DNA from: Desulfovibrionaceae bacterium
GTDB lineage: Bacteria > Desulfobacterota > Desulfovibrionia > Desulfovibrionales > Desulfovibrionaceae
Direction: 5' to 3'
NCBI GenBank assembly: GCA_015709315.1
Contig: JACCQI010000009.1
Location: forward strand, 1 to 64,000
Length of the DNA stretch: 64,000 nucleotides
Shown here: positions 16,750 through 25,141 of the stretch, in pieces
How positions within the stretch are numbered: the first letter of the stretch is position 1
Layout of the letters: the number at the start of each line of letters is the position of its first letter
Translations under genes and position numbers: made by a program
The notes under the pieces: model-generated
The model's input: the letters and a program-made list of their open reading frames with translations, nothing else
Database searches by the model: none
What the model was told of the DNA's origin: nothing

Positions 16750-17199
16750 ATGAAACGAGTTTATCCCGACAAGGAATACTGCATCGGCTGCCATCTCTGC
16801 GAGCTGGCCTGCATCACCGCCCATTCCAAGTCCAAGGACCTGATCATCGCCTTCCGCGAGGAACGGCTCAAGGACGGCCTGGACTCCTGCAAAAAGGTCT
16901 TCGAGAAGGGCGACACCTGCGTGGCCATCTCCTGCCGCCACTGCGACGAGCCGTCCTGCGTGGCCGCCTGCATCTCCGGCGGGCTGCACAAGGACCCCGA
17001 GACCGGCCGCACCGTGTACGACCGCAACAAGTGCGTGGGCTGCTGGTCCTGCCTCATGGCCTGTCCCTACGGGGCGATAAAACGGCATCCGACCGAGAGC
17101 AAGATCATCAAGTGCGACCTGTGCGAGGGCCGCGAGGAAGGCCCGGCCTGTGTCCAGGCCTGCCCCAACGGTGCGTTGAAATTCGAAGAGCGGGACTAG
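16750..17199 (+). CDS. 4Fe-4S ferredoxin subunit of glutamate synthase
   Basis: Polyferredoxin of 149 residues in the HycB/DmsB-like class. Four cysteine groups are visible: CIGCHLCELAC, CRHCDEPSCVAAC, CVGCWSCLMAC and CDLCEGREEGPACVQAC, enough for up to four 4Fe-4S clusters. It lies 9 nt after the synthase core and 10 nt before the flavoprotein, so it most likely shuttles electrons between them. Confidence 0.9.
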   Translation: MKRVYPDKEYCIGCHLCELACITAHSKSKDLIIAFREERLKDGLDSCKKVFEKGDTCVAISCRHCDEPSCVAACISGGLHKDPETGRTVYDRNKCVGCWSCLMACPYGAIKRHPTESKIIKCDLCEGREEGPACVQACPNGALKFEERD

Positions 17200-17209
17200 G
17201 GAGGCATCC

Positions 17210-18496
17210 ATGAAATACGTCATCATCGGCAACGGCATCGCCTCCATCGGGGCCATCGAGGGCATCCGCAAGGTCGATGCCGAGAACGAGATACTGGTCA
17301 TCGGGGCCGAGGATTCCCCGGCCTACGGCCGTCCGCTCATCTCCTACCTGCTGGCGGGCAAGATCGGCCCGGAGCGGCTGGCCCTGCGTCCCCAGGAATT
17401 CTACGAGAAGAGCAACGTCTCCCTGAAGCTGGGCACCCGCGTCATCGCCATCGACACCAAGAAAAAGATCGTGGCCACGGACAAGGGCGAAACTCTCGAA
17501 TATGAAAACCTGCTCATCGCCACGGGCGGCATCCCGTTCACCCCGCCCATCCCCGGCTCCGACGGCGCGGACGTCTATAACTTCACCAACCTGGCCCACG
17601 CCCAGACGCTCATCTCCAAGGCCAAGGAAATAAAGAGGGCCGTGGTCATCGGCGGCGGCCTCATCGGCCTCAAGGCGGGCGAATCCCTGTTCGATCGGGG
17701 CGTGGAAGTGACCATCCTGGAACTGTCCCCGCGCATCCTGAGCCTGGCCTTTGACGAGAACGCCGCCTCCCTGGCGGGAACCCGCCTGGAAGAGGTGGGC
17801 CTGCATGTGCGCTGCGGCGTGTCCGCCAAGGAAATCCAGCGCGACGCCGAGGGCAGCCTCAAGGGCGTCCATCTGACCGATGGCGACTTCCTCCAGTGCG
17901 ACGTGGTGGTCATCGCCATCGGCGTGGTCCCCAACTACGACCTGGCCAAAAAGTCCGGCATCGGCGTGGATCGCGGCATCAAGGTGGACGACCACATGCG
18001 GACCACGGCGGAAGGCGTGTTCGCGGCGGGCGACGTGGCCCAGGCCAGGGACCTGCTGTTCCGCGAGGACCGGGTCATCCCCATCTGGACCAATGCCTAC
18101 AACCAGGGATTCTGCGCTGGCAAGAACATGGCGGGCAGGGACATCACCTTCACCGGCTCCCTGGCCATGAATTCCATTTCCTTTTACGGCCTGCCCACCA
18201 TCTCCGTGGGCACGGTCAACCCGCCGGAGGACGACGACGCCTACGAAGTGGCCGCCTTCCTGGATGAAAAGAAGCGGAGCTACCGCAAGCTGGTGTTCCA
18301 CAACGACCACCTGGTGGGCTACGTGCTGGTGGGCGACATCGACATGGCGGGCATGTACACCGCCTTCGTCAAATTCCAGATGCCCGTTCCCGAGGACGCC
18401 AAGAAGCAGATCCTGGCGGGCGAGCCGGACGTGCTCATGTGGCCCGACGACTTCTTCAAGGACACCTGGAACCCCGGCGTGGTGGAACCCGACTAA
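17210..18496 (+). CDS. NAD(P)/FAD-dependent oxidoreductase of the glutamate synthase set
   Basis: Two-dinucleotide-fold flavoprotein of 428 residues. FAD motif IIGNGIASIGAIEGI is near residues 5-19, the second fold is AVVIGGGLIGLKAGE (about 143-157), and the FAD ribityl motif is VFAAGDVA. It resembles the NirB/rubredoxin-reductase class more than classical GltD. From its position it should take electrons from NAD(P)H and pass them through the ferredoxin subunit to the synthase; this role is inferred from context. Confidence 0.88.
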   Translation: MKYVIIGNGIASIGAIEGIRKVDAENEILVIGAEDSPAYGRPLISYLLAGKIGPERLALRPQEFYEKSNVSLKLGTRVIAIDTKKKIVATDKGETLEYENLLIATGGIPFTPPIPGSDGADVYNFTNLAHAQTLISKAKEIKRAVVIGGGLIGLKAGESLFDRGVEVTILELSPRILSLAFDENAASLAGTRLEEVGLHVRCGVSAKEIQRDAEGSLKGVHLTDGDFLQCDVVVIAIGVVPNYDLAKKSGIGVDRGIKVDDHMRTTAEGVFAAGDVAQARDLLFREDRVIPIWTNAYNQGFCAGKNMAGRDITFTGSLAMNSISFYGLPTISVGTVNPPEDDDAYEVAAFLDEKKRSYRKLVFHNDHLVGYVLVGDIDMAGMYTAFVKFQMPVPEDAKKQILAGEPDVLMWPDDFFKDTWNPGVVEPD

Positions 18497-18521
18497 CGAG
18501 CGGAGCTAAGCGAGTTAAGCA

Positions 18522-19619
18522 ATGAAAGCACCTGAAAGATATTATGATTTCGAGAAGGATATCTCCGGCTGCGGGATATTCGGCGTCATCAACAGGAAGC
18601 GCGGCCTGATTCCGGGCGAAATGCCCATCCAGGCCATGACCTGCATGCATGACCGGGGCAACGGCCTGGGCGGCGGATTTGCGGCCTACGGCATCTACCC
18701 CGAGCAGGCGGACAAGTACTGCTTCCACATGATGTGCGACGACGACGCGGCCATCAAGGGTTCCGAGGAAATGATCAAGAAGTACTTCGATCTCCACTTC
18801 TACGAGCCCATCCCGACCCGGCGCGTCCTGGCCATCCCCAATCCCCCCAAGTTCAACCGGTATTTCGTGACCGTGCCCGAAAAGCCGGAAAACGAATTCC
18901 GCGAACTGCCGGAAGAGGACTACATCGTGGCCGTGGTCATGAAGATCAACACCACGGTCCCCGGCGCGTTCGTCGTGTCGTCGGGCAAGAACATGGGCGC
19001 GTTCAAGGGCGTCGGGTTCCCCGAGGACATCGCCGATTTCTTCCGCCTGGAGGAATACAAGGCGTACATCTGGACCGGGCACAACAGGTTCCCGACCAAC
19101 ACCCCCGGCTGGTGGGGCGGGGCGCACCCGTTCACCATCCTCAACTGGTCCATCGTCCACAACGGCGAAATATCCTCCTACGGCATCAACCGCCGCTACC
19201 TGTGCGAACACGACTATCTCTGCACCATGATGACCGACACCGAGGTCGTGGCCTACGAGCTGGACATGCTCATCCGCAAGCACGGCCTGTCCTGGGAAAT
19301 GGCGGCAAAGGTCTTTGCCCCGCCGTTCTGGGACGAGATCGAGCGCATGGACGGCGACGACAAGGATCTGTACACCGCGCTGCGCGTCACCTACGGCCCG
19401 GGCATGCTCAACGGCCCGTTCGCCATCCTGGTGGCCGACAACACACGGCTCATGGGACTTAACGACCGCATCAAGCTCAGGCCGCTCCTGGTGGCCGAAA
19501 AGGACGACATGATTTTCATGTCCTCCGAGGAATCGGCCGTACGCGACGTGTGCCCCGATCTGGACCGCGTCTGGATGCCCAAGGCGGGCGAACCCGTCAT
19601 CGTGGACCTGGAGGACTAA
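18522..19619 (+). CDS. Class II glutamine amidotransferase (GltB N-terminal domain as a separate protein)
   Basis: Glutaminase subunit, 365 residues, supplying ammonia to the synthase. The class II nucleophile should be Cys17 in SGCGIFGVI. For it to act as an N-terminal nucleophile a 16-residue propeptide must be removed, as in GltB and some PurF proteins. Other family blocks are GHNRFPTNTPGWWGGAHPF near 186 and VHNGEISSYGIN near 212. Its stop codon is immediately followed by the ATG of the next gene. Confidence 0.93.
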   Translation: MKAPERYYDFEKDISGCGIFGVINRKRGLIPGEMPIQAMTCMHDRGNGLGGGFAAYGIYPEQADKYCFHMMCDDDAAIKGSEEMIKKYFDLHFYEPIPTRRVLAIPNPPKFNRYFVTVPEKPENEFRELPEEDYIVAVVMKINTTVPGAFVVSSGKNMGAFKGVGFPEDIADFFRLEEYKAYIWTGHNRFPTNTPGWWGGAHPFTILNWSIVHNGEISSYGINRRYLCEHDYLCTMMTDTEVVAYELDMLIRKHGLSWEMAAKVFAPPFWDEIERMDGDDKDLYTALRVTYGPGMLNGPFAILVADNTRLMGLNDRIKLRPLLVAEKDDMIFMSSEESAVRDVCPDLDRVWMPKAGEPVIVDLED

Positions 19620-20381
19620 ATGGCAGCCAAGAGAAAGAAGAAGACCCTGGTGGCGGGGCGCACATACTACAAGCAGTTCAACGAGGAAATCCGGGCTTTG
19701 GCGGAGCAGGGCGTGACCGACTTCACCATCAAGGAGTGCAACGGCCAGCGCTACATCGCCACCGCGCTGGAAGGGGACCTGACCTTCGACATCTACGGCG
19801 TTCCCGGCCAGGACCTGGGCGCGTTCATGCGCGGCCCCAAGATTCGCATCCACAACAACGCCCAGGACGGCGTGGGCAACACCATGGACAACGGCCGGGT
19901 GATCATCGAGGGCCTCGCGGGCGACGTCATCGGCTACGCCATGCGCGGCGGCGAGATATTCATCAAGGGCGACGTCGGATACCGGGTCGGCATCCACATG
20001 AAGGCATACCTCGATCACCAGCCGAAAATCGTGATCGGCGGCAAGGCCGGGGACTTCCTCGGAGAATATATGGCCGGTGGAATTATTTTGCTCTTGGGTA
20101 TGTTTTCTGGTAAGCCTGATGCGCCTATTGCGGGACGGAGTCTCGGAACGGGCATGCACGGCGGCGTGATCTACGTGCGCGGCAGCGTTCCCGAAGACCA
20201 GCTCGGTCCCGGCCTGACCGCGACCCCCGTAGATTCCGACGACCTGAAGGTCATCGAGGCCCTGGTCAAGGACTACGCCAAAGAGTTAAAGCTGGACAGC
20301 AAGGAAATTATGAGCGAAAACTTCGTGAAAATTCGACCGTTTTCGCACCGTCCATACGGCAACCTGTACGTTCCTTGTTAG
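19620..20381 (+). CDS. GXGXG domain protein (GltB C-terminal domain as a separate protein)
   Basis: Beta-helix GXGXG domain, 253 residues, corresponding to the C-terminal part of bacterial GltB. Repeats such as GVGNTMDNGRVIIEGLAGD, GYAMRGGEIFIKGDVGYRVG and GEYMAGG are visible. It starts with no gap after the amidotransferase gene. Codons 150-178 (20067-20153) are strikingly different from the rest, with only 13 of 29 third positions G or C. Confidence 0.9.
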   Translation: MAAKRKKKTLVAGRTYYKQFNEEIRALAEQGVTDFTIKECNGQRYIATALEGDLTFDIYGVPGQDLGAFMRGPKIRIHNNAQDGVGNTMDNGRVIIEGLAGDVIGYAMRGGEIFIKGDVGYRVGIHMKAYLDHQPKIVIGGKAGDFLGEYMAGGIILLLGMFSGKPDAPIAGRSLGTGMHGGVIYVRGSVPEDQLGPGLTATPVDSDDLKVIEALVKDYAKELKLDSKEIMSENFVKIRPFSHRPYGNLYVPC

Positions 20382-20424
20382 ACGGCGGGGAAGCATACAC
20401 CACTAACCATTTCTGGAGGAACCC

Positions 20425-20775
20425 ATGTTCTTCGATTCCGTAGCCTTTGCCATGGCTCCGCCCGCCGGCGGCGGCGAGGCAGGCGGCCTGGGCGCCATTC
20501 TCGGCGGCCCGCTGCCCATGCTGGTCCTCATGTTCGCCATTTTCTACTTTCTGCTCATCCGTCCGCAGCAGAAGAAGCAGAAGGCCCACAAGGCCATGCT
20601 CGAGTCGCTTTCCAAGGGCGAAAAGGTCTGGACCAACGGCGGCATTCTCGGCACCATCGTGGACATCGACGGCGACAATCTTACCATCGAGATCGCCAGC
20701 GGCGTCAACGTCGTCATCAAGCGCGGTTTCGTCGCCGACAAAGACGGCGGCAAGGCCAAAGCCGACAAGAAGTAG
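20425..20775 (+). CDS. yajC: Sec translocase accessory subunit YajC
   Basis: Small inner-membrane protein of 116 residues. One transmembrane helix (about 29-50, LPMLVLMFAIFYFLLIRPQQ) is followed by KKQKAHKAMLESLSKGEKV and a cytoplasmic domain with GGILGTIVDIDGD. It precedes secD and secF in the usual yajC-secD-secF order. GGAGG lies 6-7 nt before the ATG. Confidence 0.96.
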   Translation: MFFDSVAFAMAPPAGGGEAGGLGAILGGPLPMLVLMFAIFYFLLIRPQQKKQKAHKAMLESLSKGEKVWTNGGILGTIVDIDGDNLTIEIASGVNVVIKRGFVADKDGGKAKADKK

Positions 20776-20805
20776 GTTCTTGCACCCGTTTTCCGAAACG
20801 ATTCT

Positions 20806-20839
20806 GCGGATCGGACCACGTTCGCGTGGCCCGGTCCGC
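20806..20839 (+). terminator. UUCG-capped hairpin between yajC and secD
   Basis: A 15-position stem (20806-20820 with 20825-20839; one mismatch and one G-U pair) is closed by a TTCG tetraloop. No strong U-tract follows, so it is better read as an mRNA-stability or partial-termination element that could set the YajC to SecDF ratio. Confidence 0.5.
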
Positions 20840-20902
20840 GCTTGCGTTTATTGCGTGCTCGTTCGGACAGGTGCAACTAGTTTTGTATTATAGGGAGTTT
20901 TC

Positions 20903-22498
20903 ATGCAAAGTTTGCGTTACAGAGCCATCGGAGCCCTGGTGGTTCTGGTCCTCGGACTGGCCTACATGTTGCCGTCCCTGCCGGGCGTCAAGGACTCCGC
21001 GTTGGGCAATATCCTGCCCGACAACACCGTGAGCCTCGGCCTGGACCTCAAGGGCGGCATCAACCTCACCCTCGGCGTGGACATGGCAACGGCCATGGAC
21101 AACAACCTGGCCCGTCTGGGCGACGACCTCAAGGCCAGCGCCCGGGAAAATGAAATTTTCATTCTGCGGCCCACGGTGCTCGATGAGAACCGGATCGAAG
21201 TGGTCCTGCTCAAGGGCGTCCAGGAAGACGCCTTCAAGGACGTCATCGACAAGTACACGCCGTTCAAGGTGGAAAGCTCGACGGCCATGGACGACGGCAA
21301 GGCCAAATATGTCCTGTCCATTTCGCCCCAGTACCGGGCCGACATCGAAAAGCTGACCATGGAACAGGCCATCAAGACCATCCGCAACCGCATCGACCAG
21401 TTCGGCGTGGCCGAACCCGACATCCGCCGCCAGCAGGACAATCGCATCCAGGTGCAGCTGCCCGGCCTTCAGGACCCCGAGCGGGCCATCAAGATCATCG
21501 GCCAGACCGCGCATCTCGAATTCAAGATGGTCGACGAAACCGCCGACATCGCCAAGGCCCAGCAGGGCATCCTCGCTCCGGGCCGCGAACTGACCACGCT
21601 GATGCACAAGCAGGCGGGCGGCGGCTACTCCGAAACGCCCATCGTCCTCAAGAAGGACGCCGTGCTCACCGGCGAATACGTGACCGACGCCAAGGTCCTG
21701 CTGGACACCTGGAACAAGCCCTACGTTTCGCTGACCTTCAACGCGCGCGGCGGCGCCATCTTCACCAACCTGACCGAGGAAAACGTCAACAAGCGCATGG
21801 CCATCGTGCTGGACGGCAAGGTTTATTCCGCGCCGGTCATCCAGGAACGCATCTCCGGCGGCAGGGCCTCCATCACGGGCAACTTTTCGCAGGAAGAGGC
21901 CCGCGACCTGGCGGTCGTTCTCCGCGCAGGCTCCCTGCCCGCGCCCGTGGTCATCCTCGAACAGCGCACGGTCGGCCCGTCCCTGGGCCAGGAATCCATC
22001 GACAACGGCATCCTGTCCGCCCTCATCGGCATGGCCGCGGTGCTGGCGTTCATGGTCATCTACTACGGAATCGGCGGCCTGGTGGCCGACGTGGTCCTGT
22101 GCGTGAACATCATGCTCATCCTGGCCGGTCTGGCCGCGTTCGGCGCGACCCTGACCCTGCCGGGCATCGCGGGCATCATCCTGACCATCGGCATGGCGGT
22201 GGACGCCAACGTCATCATCTTCGAACGCATCCGCGAGGAACTCCGACGGGGACTTTCCGCCAGGCAGGCCGTGGCCGAGGGCTACGGCAGGGCGACCCTG
22301 ACCATCCTCGACGCCAACGTGACCACGGTCATCGCGGCCATCATCCTGTACCAGTTCGGTACCGGCCCGGTGCGAGGTTTTGCCGTCACCCTCACGCTCG
22401 GCATCATCACCTCCATGTTCACGGCCATCTTCGTGTCGCGCATCCTGTTCGACCTATACACCAGAAACCGTGCTGCCGACGCCAAGCTGAGCCTTTAG
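20903..22498 (+). CDS. secD: Protein translocase subunit SecD
   Basis: Inner-membrane RND-like subunit, 531 residues, that uses the proton gradient to pull secreted proteins out of SecYEG. An N-terminal helix (7-27) is followed by the P1 periplasmic domain with GLDLKGGINLTLGVD, then IRNRIDQFGVAEPDI, and five C-terminal helices with the conserved GMAVDANVIIFERIREEL. Length and order are normal. Confidence 0.97.
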   Translation: MQSLRYRAIGALVVLVLGLAYMLPSLPGVKDSALGNILPDNTVSLGLDLKGGINLTLGVDMATAMDNNLARLGDDLKASARENEIFILRPTVLDENRIEVVLLKGVQEDAFKDVIDKYTPFKVESSTAMDDGKAKYVLSISPQYRADIEKLTMEQAIKTIRNRIDQFGVAEPDIRRQQDNRIQVQLPGLQDPERAIKIIGQTAHLEFKMVDETADIAKAQQGILAPGRELTTLMHKQAGGGYSETPIVLKKDAVLTGEYVTDAKVLLDTWNKPYVSLTFNARGGAIFTNLTEENVNKRMAIVLDGKVYSAPVIQERISGGRASITGNFSQEEARDLAVVLRAGSLPAPVVILEQRTVGPSLGQESIDNGILSALIGMAAVLAFMVIYYGIGGLVADVVLCVNIMLILAGLAAFGATLTLPGIAGIILTIGMAVDANVIIFERIREELRRGLSARQAVAEGYGRATLTILDANVTTVIAAIILYQFGTGPVRGFAVTLTLGIITSMFTAIFVSRILFDLYTRNRAADAKLSL

Positions 22499-22507
22499 GA
22501 GACGATC

Positions 22508-23578
22508 ATGGGACTTCAAATAATCAAGCCTGATACCCACATAGACTTCATCGGCATCAAGAAGATCGCCTTTGTTCTCTCGGCGATCCTGATCCTGGCG
22601 GGCGTTGCCTCGCTGCTCATCAAGGGCGGCCCCAAGTACGGCATCGACTTTGCGGGCGGCATGATCGTCCAGGTCAAAATCGATCAGGACACCGACGTCG
22701 AGGCGATCAAGGACGCCCTCAGCGACGTACAATTGCCCGGCCTGGTCGTCCAGCGCCTGGGCCTGGAAGGCGATCACGAGTACCTGATCCGCACTTCCAG
22801 TTCCGACATCTCGTCCGAAGACGTCCGAAACAAGGTCAACGCCGCGCTGTCCGACAATCTCGACGGCGCGAAATACGAAATCCAGCGACTGGAAATGGTC
22901 GGCCCCAAAGTGGGCGCGGACCTGCGCACCCAGGCCCTTGAGGCGCTGTTCTACGCGGTCCTGCTCATCGCCGTGTACATCTCCGGCCGCTTCGAGCAGC
23001 GCTGGACCGTGGCAGGCGTCATGGCCGCTGCTCTGGGAGCCGGCGTGTACGGCATCGGGCTGCTCGGCCTGGAGATGGGCTGGCTCATCGTGGCCGCGCT
23101 CATCATCACGGTCGGCCTATGCTGGTACCTGAAGCTCAACTACGCGCTGGGAGCCGTCGTGGCCCTGATTCACGACGTGACCATCACGGTCGGCATATTC
23201 TCCATATTGAACAAGGAATTCGACCTGACCATCATCGCCGCGCTGCTGACCATCATCGGCTACTCGCTCAACGACACCATCATCGTGTTCGATCGCATCC
23301 GCGAGAACTCGCTCTCCAACAAGGCGGGCAAGTCCTTCGGCTCGGTCATCAACCTGGCGGTGAACCAGACCCTGTCGCGCACCATCATGACCTCGGCCAC
23401 CACGCTGTTGGTCGTGTTCTGCCTGTACATCCTGGGCGGGGCCGTCATCCACGACTTCGCCCTGGCCCTGCTCATCGGCGTGGGCGTCGGCACCTATTCC
23501 TCCATCTTCGTGGCCAGCCCGATCCTGCTCGGATTCGGCCCCGGCAGCGCAACCCCCGAGGAAACCTCGGAAGCATAG
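22508..23578 (+). CDS. secF: Protein translocase subunit SecF
   Basis: Partner of SecD, 356 residues. The N-terminal helix and the segment GIDFAGGMIVQVK are followed by a small periplasmic domain and five helices containing TIIGYSLNDTIIVFDRIREN and the NQTLSRTIMTS motif. It begins 9 nt after secD and ends before a strong terminator. Confidence 0.97.
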   Translation: MGLQIIKPDTHIDFIGIKKIAFVLSAILILAGVASLLIKGGPKYGIDFAGGMIVQVKIDQDTDVEAIKDALSDVQLPGLVVQRLGLEGDHEYLIRTSSSDISSEDVRNKVNAALSDNLDGAKYEIQRLEMVGPKVGADLRTQALEALFYAVLLIAVYISGRFEQRWTVAGVMAAALGAGVYGIGLLGLEMGWLIVAALIITVGLCWYLKLNYALGAVVALIHDVTITVGIFSILNKEFDLTIIAALLTIIGYSLNDTIIVFDRIRENSLSNKAGKSFGSVINLAVNQTLSRTIMTSATTLLVVFCLYILGGAVIHDFALALLIGVGVGTYSSIFVASPILLGFGPGSATPEETSEA

Positions 23579-23600
23579 AGCTTCACCGCATACGCAAATA

Positions 23601-23634
23601 AAAAGGGGAGGGCCGGTCGGTCCTCCCCTTTTTT
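23601..23634. terminator. Bidirectional terminator between secF and a methyltransferase gene
   Basis: An 11-bp stem (23601-23611 with 23622-23632) flanked by A and T runs serves the convergent genes secF (plus) and the methyltransferase gene (minus). Confidence 0.88.
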
Positions 23635-23658
23635 CGAAAAACGAAATGTTGCGATGGA

Positions 23659-24198
23659 TCAGGCGTCACCCCGGAAAACCTGGAGATAAAAATGTTCGGC
23701 CACCCAGTCCAAGCTGACTGAAGAGAAGGGCAGGGCTTCACGCAGCTCCTCCGGGGAATAGCGGTGGGCCATGGGCGGCCCGAACGGCGTGGCGTGCTTG
23801 GCGATCTCCACCACCGCAAACAACCCGCCGGGAACGAGCAGCCGTTCCACCTCGCCGGCCACGCACAGCAACTGTTCGTCGGAAAAGATATGCAGGACAG
23901 CGGCCATATAGACCACGTCCGCGCACCCGTCCGGCAGGGACGTGCCAAGCGTCATGTCTCCCACCAGAGGCCGGATGTCCTCGGTGGAAATATCGGCTTT
24001 GATCTCCTTGATGAACATGGGATTGGGGTCAACGGCATAGACCACGCCGGGCTTGACCTCACGGTGAAAAAGCCTGGACATGTAGCCGTTGCCGCATCCG
24101 GCGTCCACTATGGTCTGTCCCTGGTGAACGTCCAGAGCGCGCATGATCAGCCGGTCATCCAGCATGCCTTCGGTAAACCGCCGGGTGTGTTTCGCCAT
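23659..24198 (-). CDS. Class I SAM-dependent methyltransferase
   Basis: Protein of 179 residues with SAM motif I VDAGCGNGYMSRLF (about 28-41), acidic VDPNP after strand 2, and a PDGCADVVYMAAVLH segment (motif IV region). The methyl acceptor is not evident; it resembles small UbiE/Methyltransf_11 proteins. The start at 24198 is chosen for its AGAAGGA site and normal N-terminus. It is monocistronic, flanked by terminators. Confidence 0.82.
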   Translation of the reverse strand: MAKHTRRFTEGMLDDRLIMRALDVHQGQTIVDAGCGNGYMSRLFHREVKPGVVYAVDPNPMFIKEIKADISTEDIRPLVGDMTLGTSLPDGCADVVYMAAVLHIFSDEQLLCVAGEVERLLVPGGLFAVVEIAKHATPFGPPMAHRYSPEELREALPFSSVSLDWVAEHFYLQVFRGDA

Positions 24199-24320
24199 GT
24201 TCGGTCCTTCTCTCCTGGCATACGACGAATGATTTCGTGTCACCCGACTTGTGAATACCTCGAACAGAACGGCCGATCAAGTCCCCCCCCACGACAACCC
24301 AACAGCGACTTTTTACGGTT

Positions 24321-24379
24321 TTCGACACATAAAAAAAGCCCTCCCCGGAAACCGGAGAGGGCTTTTTTTATGTGTCGAA
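24321..24379. terminator. Long perfect inverted repeat terminating adk
   Basis: A 23-bp perfect inverted repeat (24321-24343 with 24357-24379) contains an A7 and a T7 tract and an inner CCGG/CCGG stem. It begins immediately after the adk stop codon and can act in both directions. Confidence 0.9.
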
Positions 24380-25045
24380 TTAGTCGAGCTGGCTGATCAG
24401 GTAGTCCTTGATCTCCTGGATGGAATCCTCACCGTTCAATTCGATGAACTTGAAGCCGCCGTCCTTCAGATTCTTGAAGAAGTTGCAGGCGGCCATGGTG
24501 CCGGTATTCTCATCGTAGTAGATGTCGTGGCGCTTGTTGATGGCGTCCTCGTCCTGGTCGTCCTCGCGGGCGGACAGCGCACCGCCGCAGACGCGGCACT
24601 TGTCGCCGTCAGGAGCGATGACCGGGATGCCGACGTTGTTGGGATGATTCGGATTGTTGGCACACAGGCGGCGACCCATGATGCGGGCCTTGGCGATCTC
24701 GCGGGGCAGCTTGATCTCGATCACGTAGTCGAGCGCGACATTGTCTTTCTGCAGGGCTTCCCACAGTTTTTCGCCCTGGACCAGGGAACGGGGGAAACCG
24801 TCGAGCAGCCAGCCTTCGGTGGAGCCGGACAGGACGTCGAGAACCATGGGGATGGTGATGTCATCAGGAACGAGCTCGCCCTTGTTGATGTATTCCTTGG
24901 CCTTCAGGCCGAGTTCGGTGCCGCCGCCGATGTGCTTGCGGAAAATGGCGCCGGATTCGATGTGATCCAGATTGTACTTGTCCTTGGCGATGTCGCCCTG
25001 GGTGCCTTTACCGGAGCCGTTGGGGCCGAAAATCAGAATATTCAT
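24380..25045 (-). CDS. adk: Adenylate kinase with metal-binding LID
   Basis: Interconverts ATP, ADP and AMP; 221 residues. The P-loop GPNGSGKGTQ is at 7-16 and the AMP-site LDGFPRS at 81-87. The LID carries Cys128, His134, Cys150 and Cys153, a C-X5-H-X15-C-X2-C pattern identical to the site described in Desulfovibrio gigas adenylate kinase, which binds zinc, cobalt or iron. Start at 25045 by the AGGAGG ribosome binding site and standard MNILIFGP start. Cys187 is additional. Confidence 0.96.
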   Translation of the reverse strand: MNILIFGPNGSGKGTQGDIAKDKYNLDHIESGAIFRKHIGGGTELGLKAKEYINKGELVPDDITIPMVLDVLSGSTEGWLLDGFPRSLVQGEKLWEALQKDNVALDYVIEIKLPREIAKARIMGRRLCANNPNHPNNVGIPVIAPDGDKCRVCGGALSAREDDQDEDAINKRHDIYYDENTGTMAACNFFKNLKDGGFKFIELNGEDSIQEIKDYLISQLD

Positions 25046-25141
25046 ACGTTCCTCCTGATGATGATACAGCGAAACGCCTATCAAGCGTTTCCGCACTTTG
25101 TGCAAAAGATCACATGCTAATATACCGGGGATGGGCGGAAG

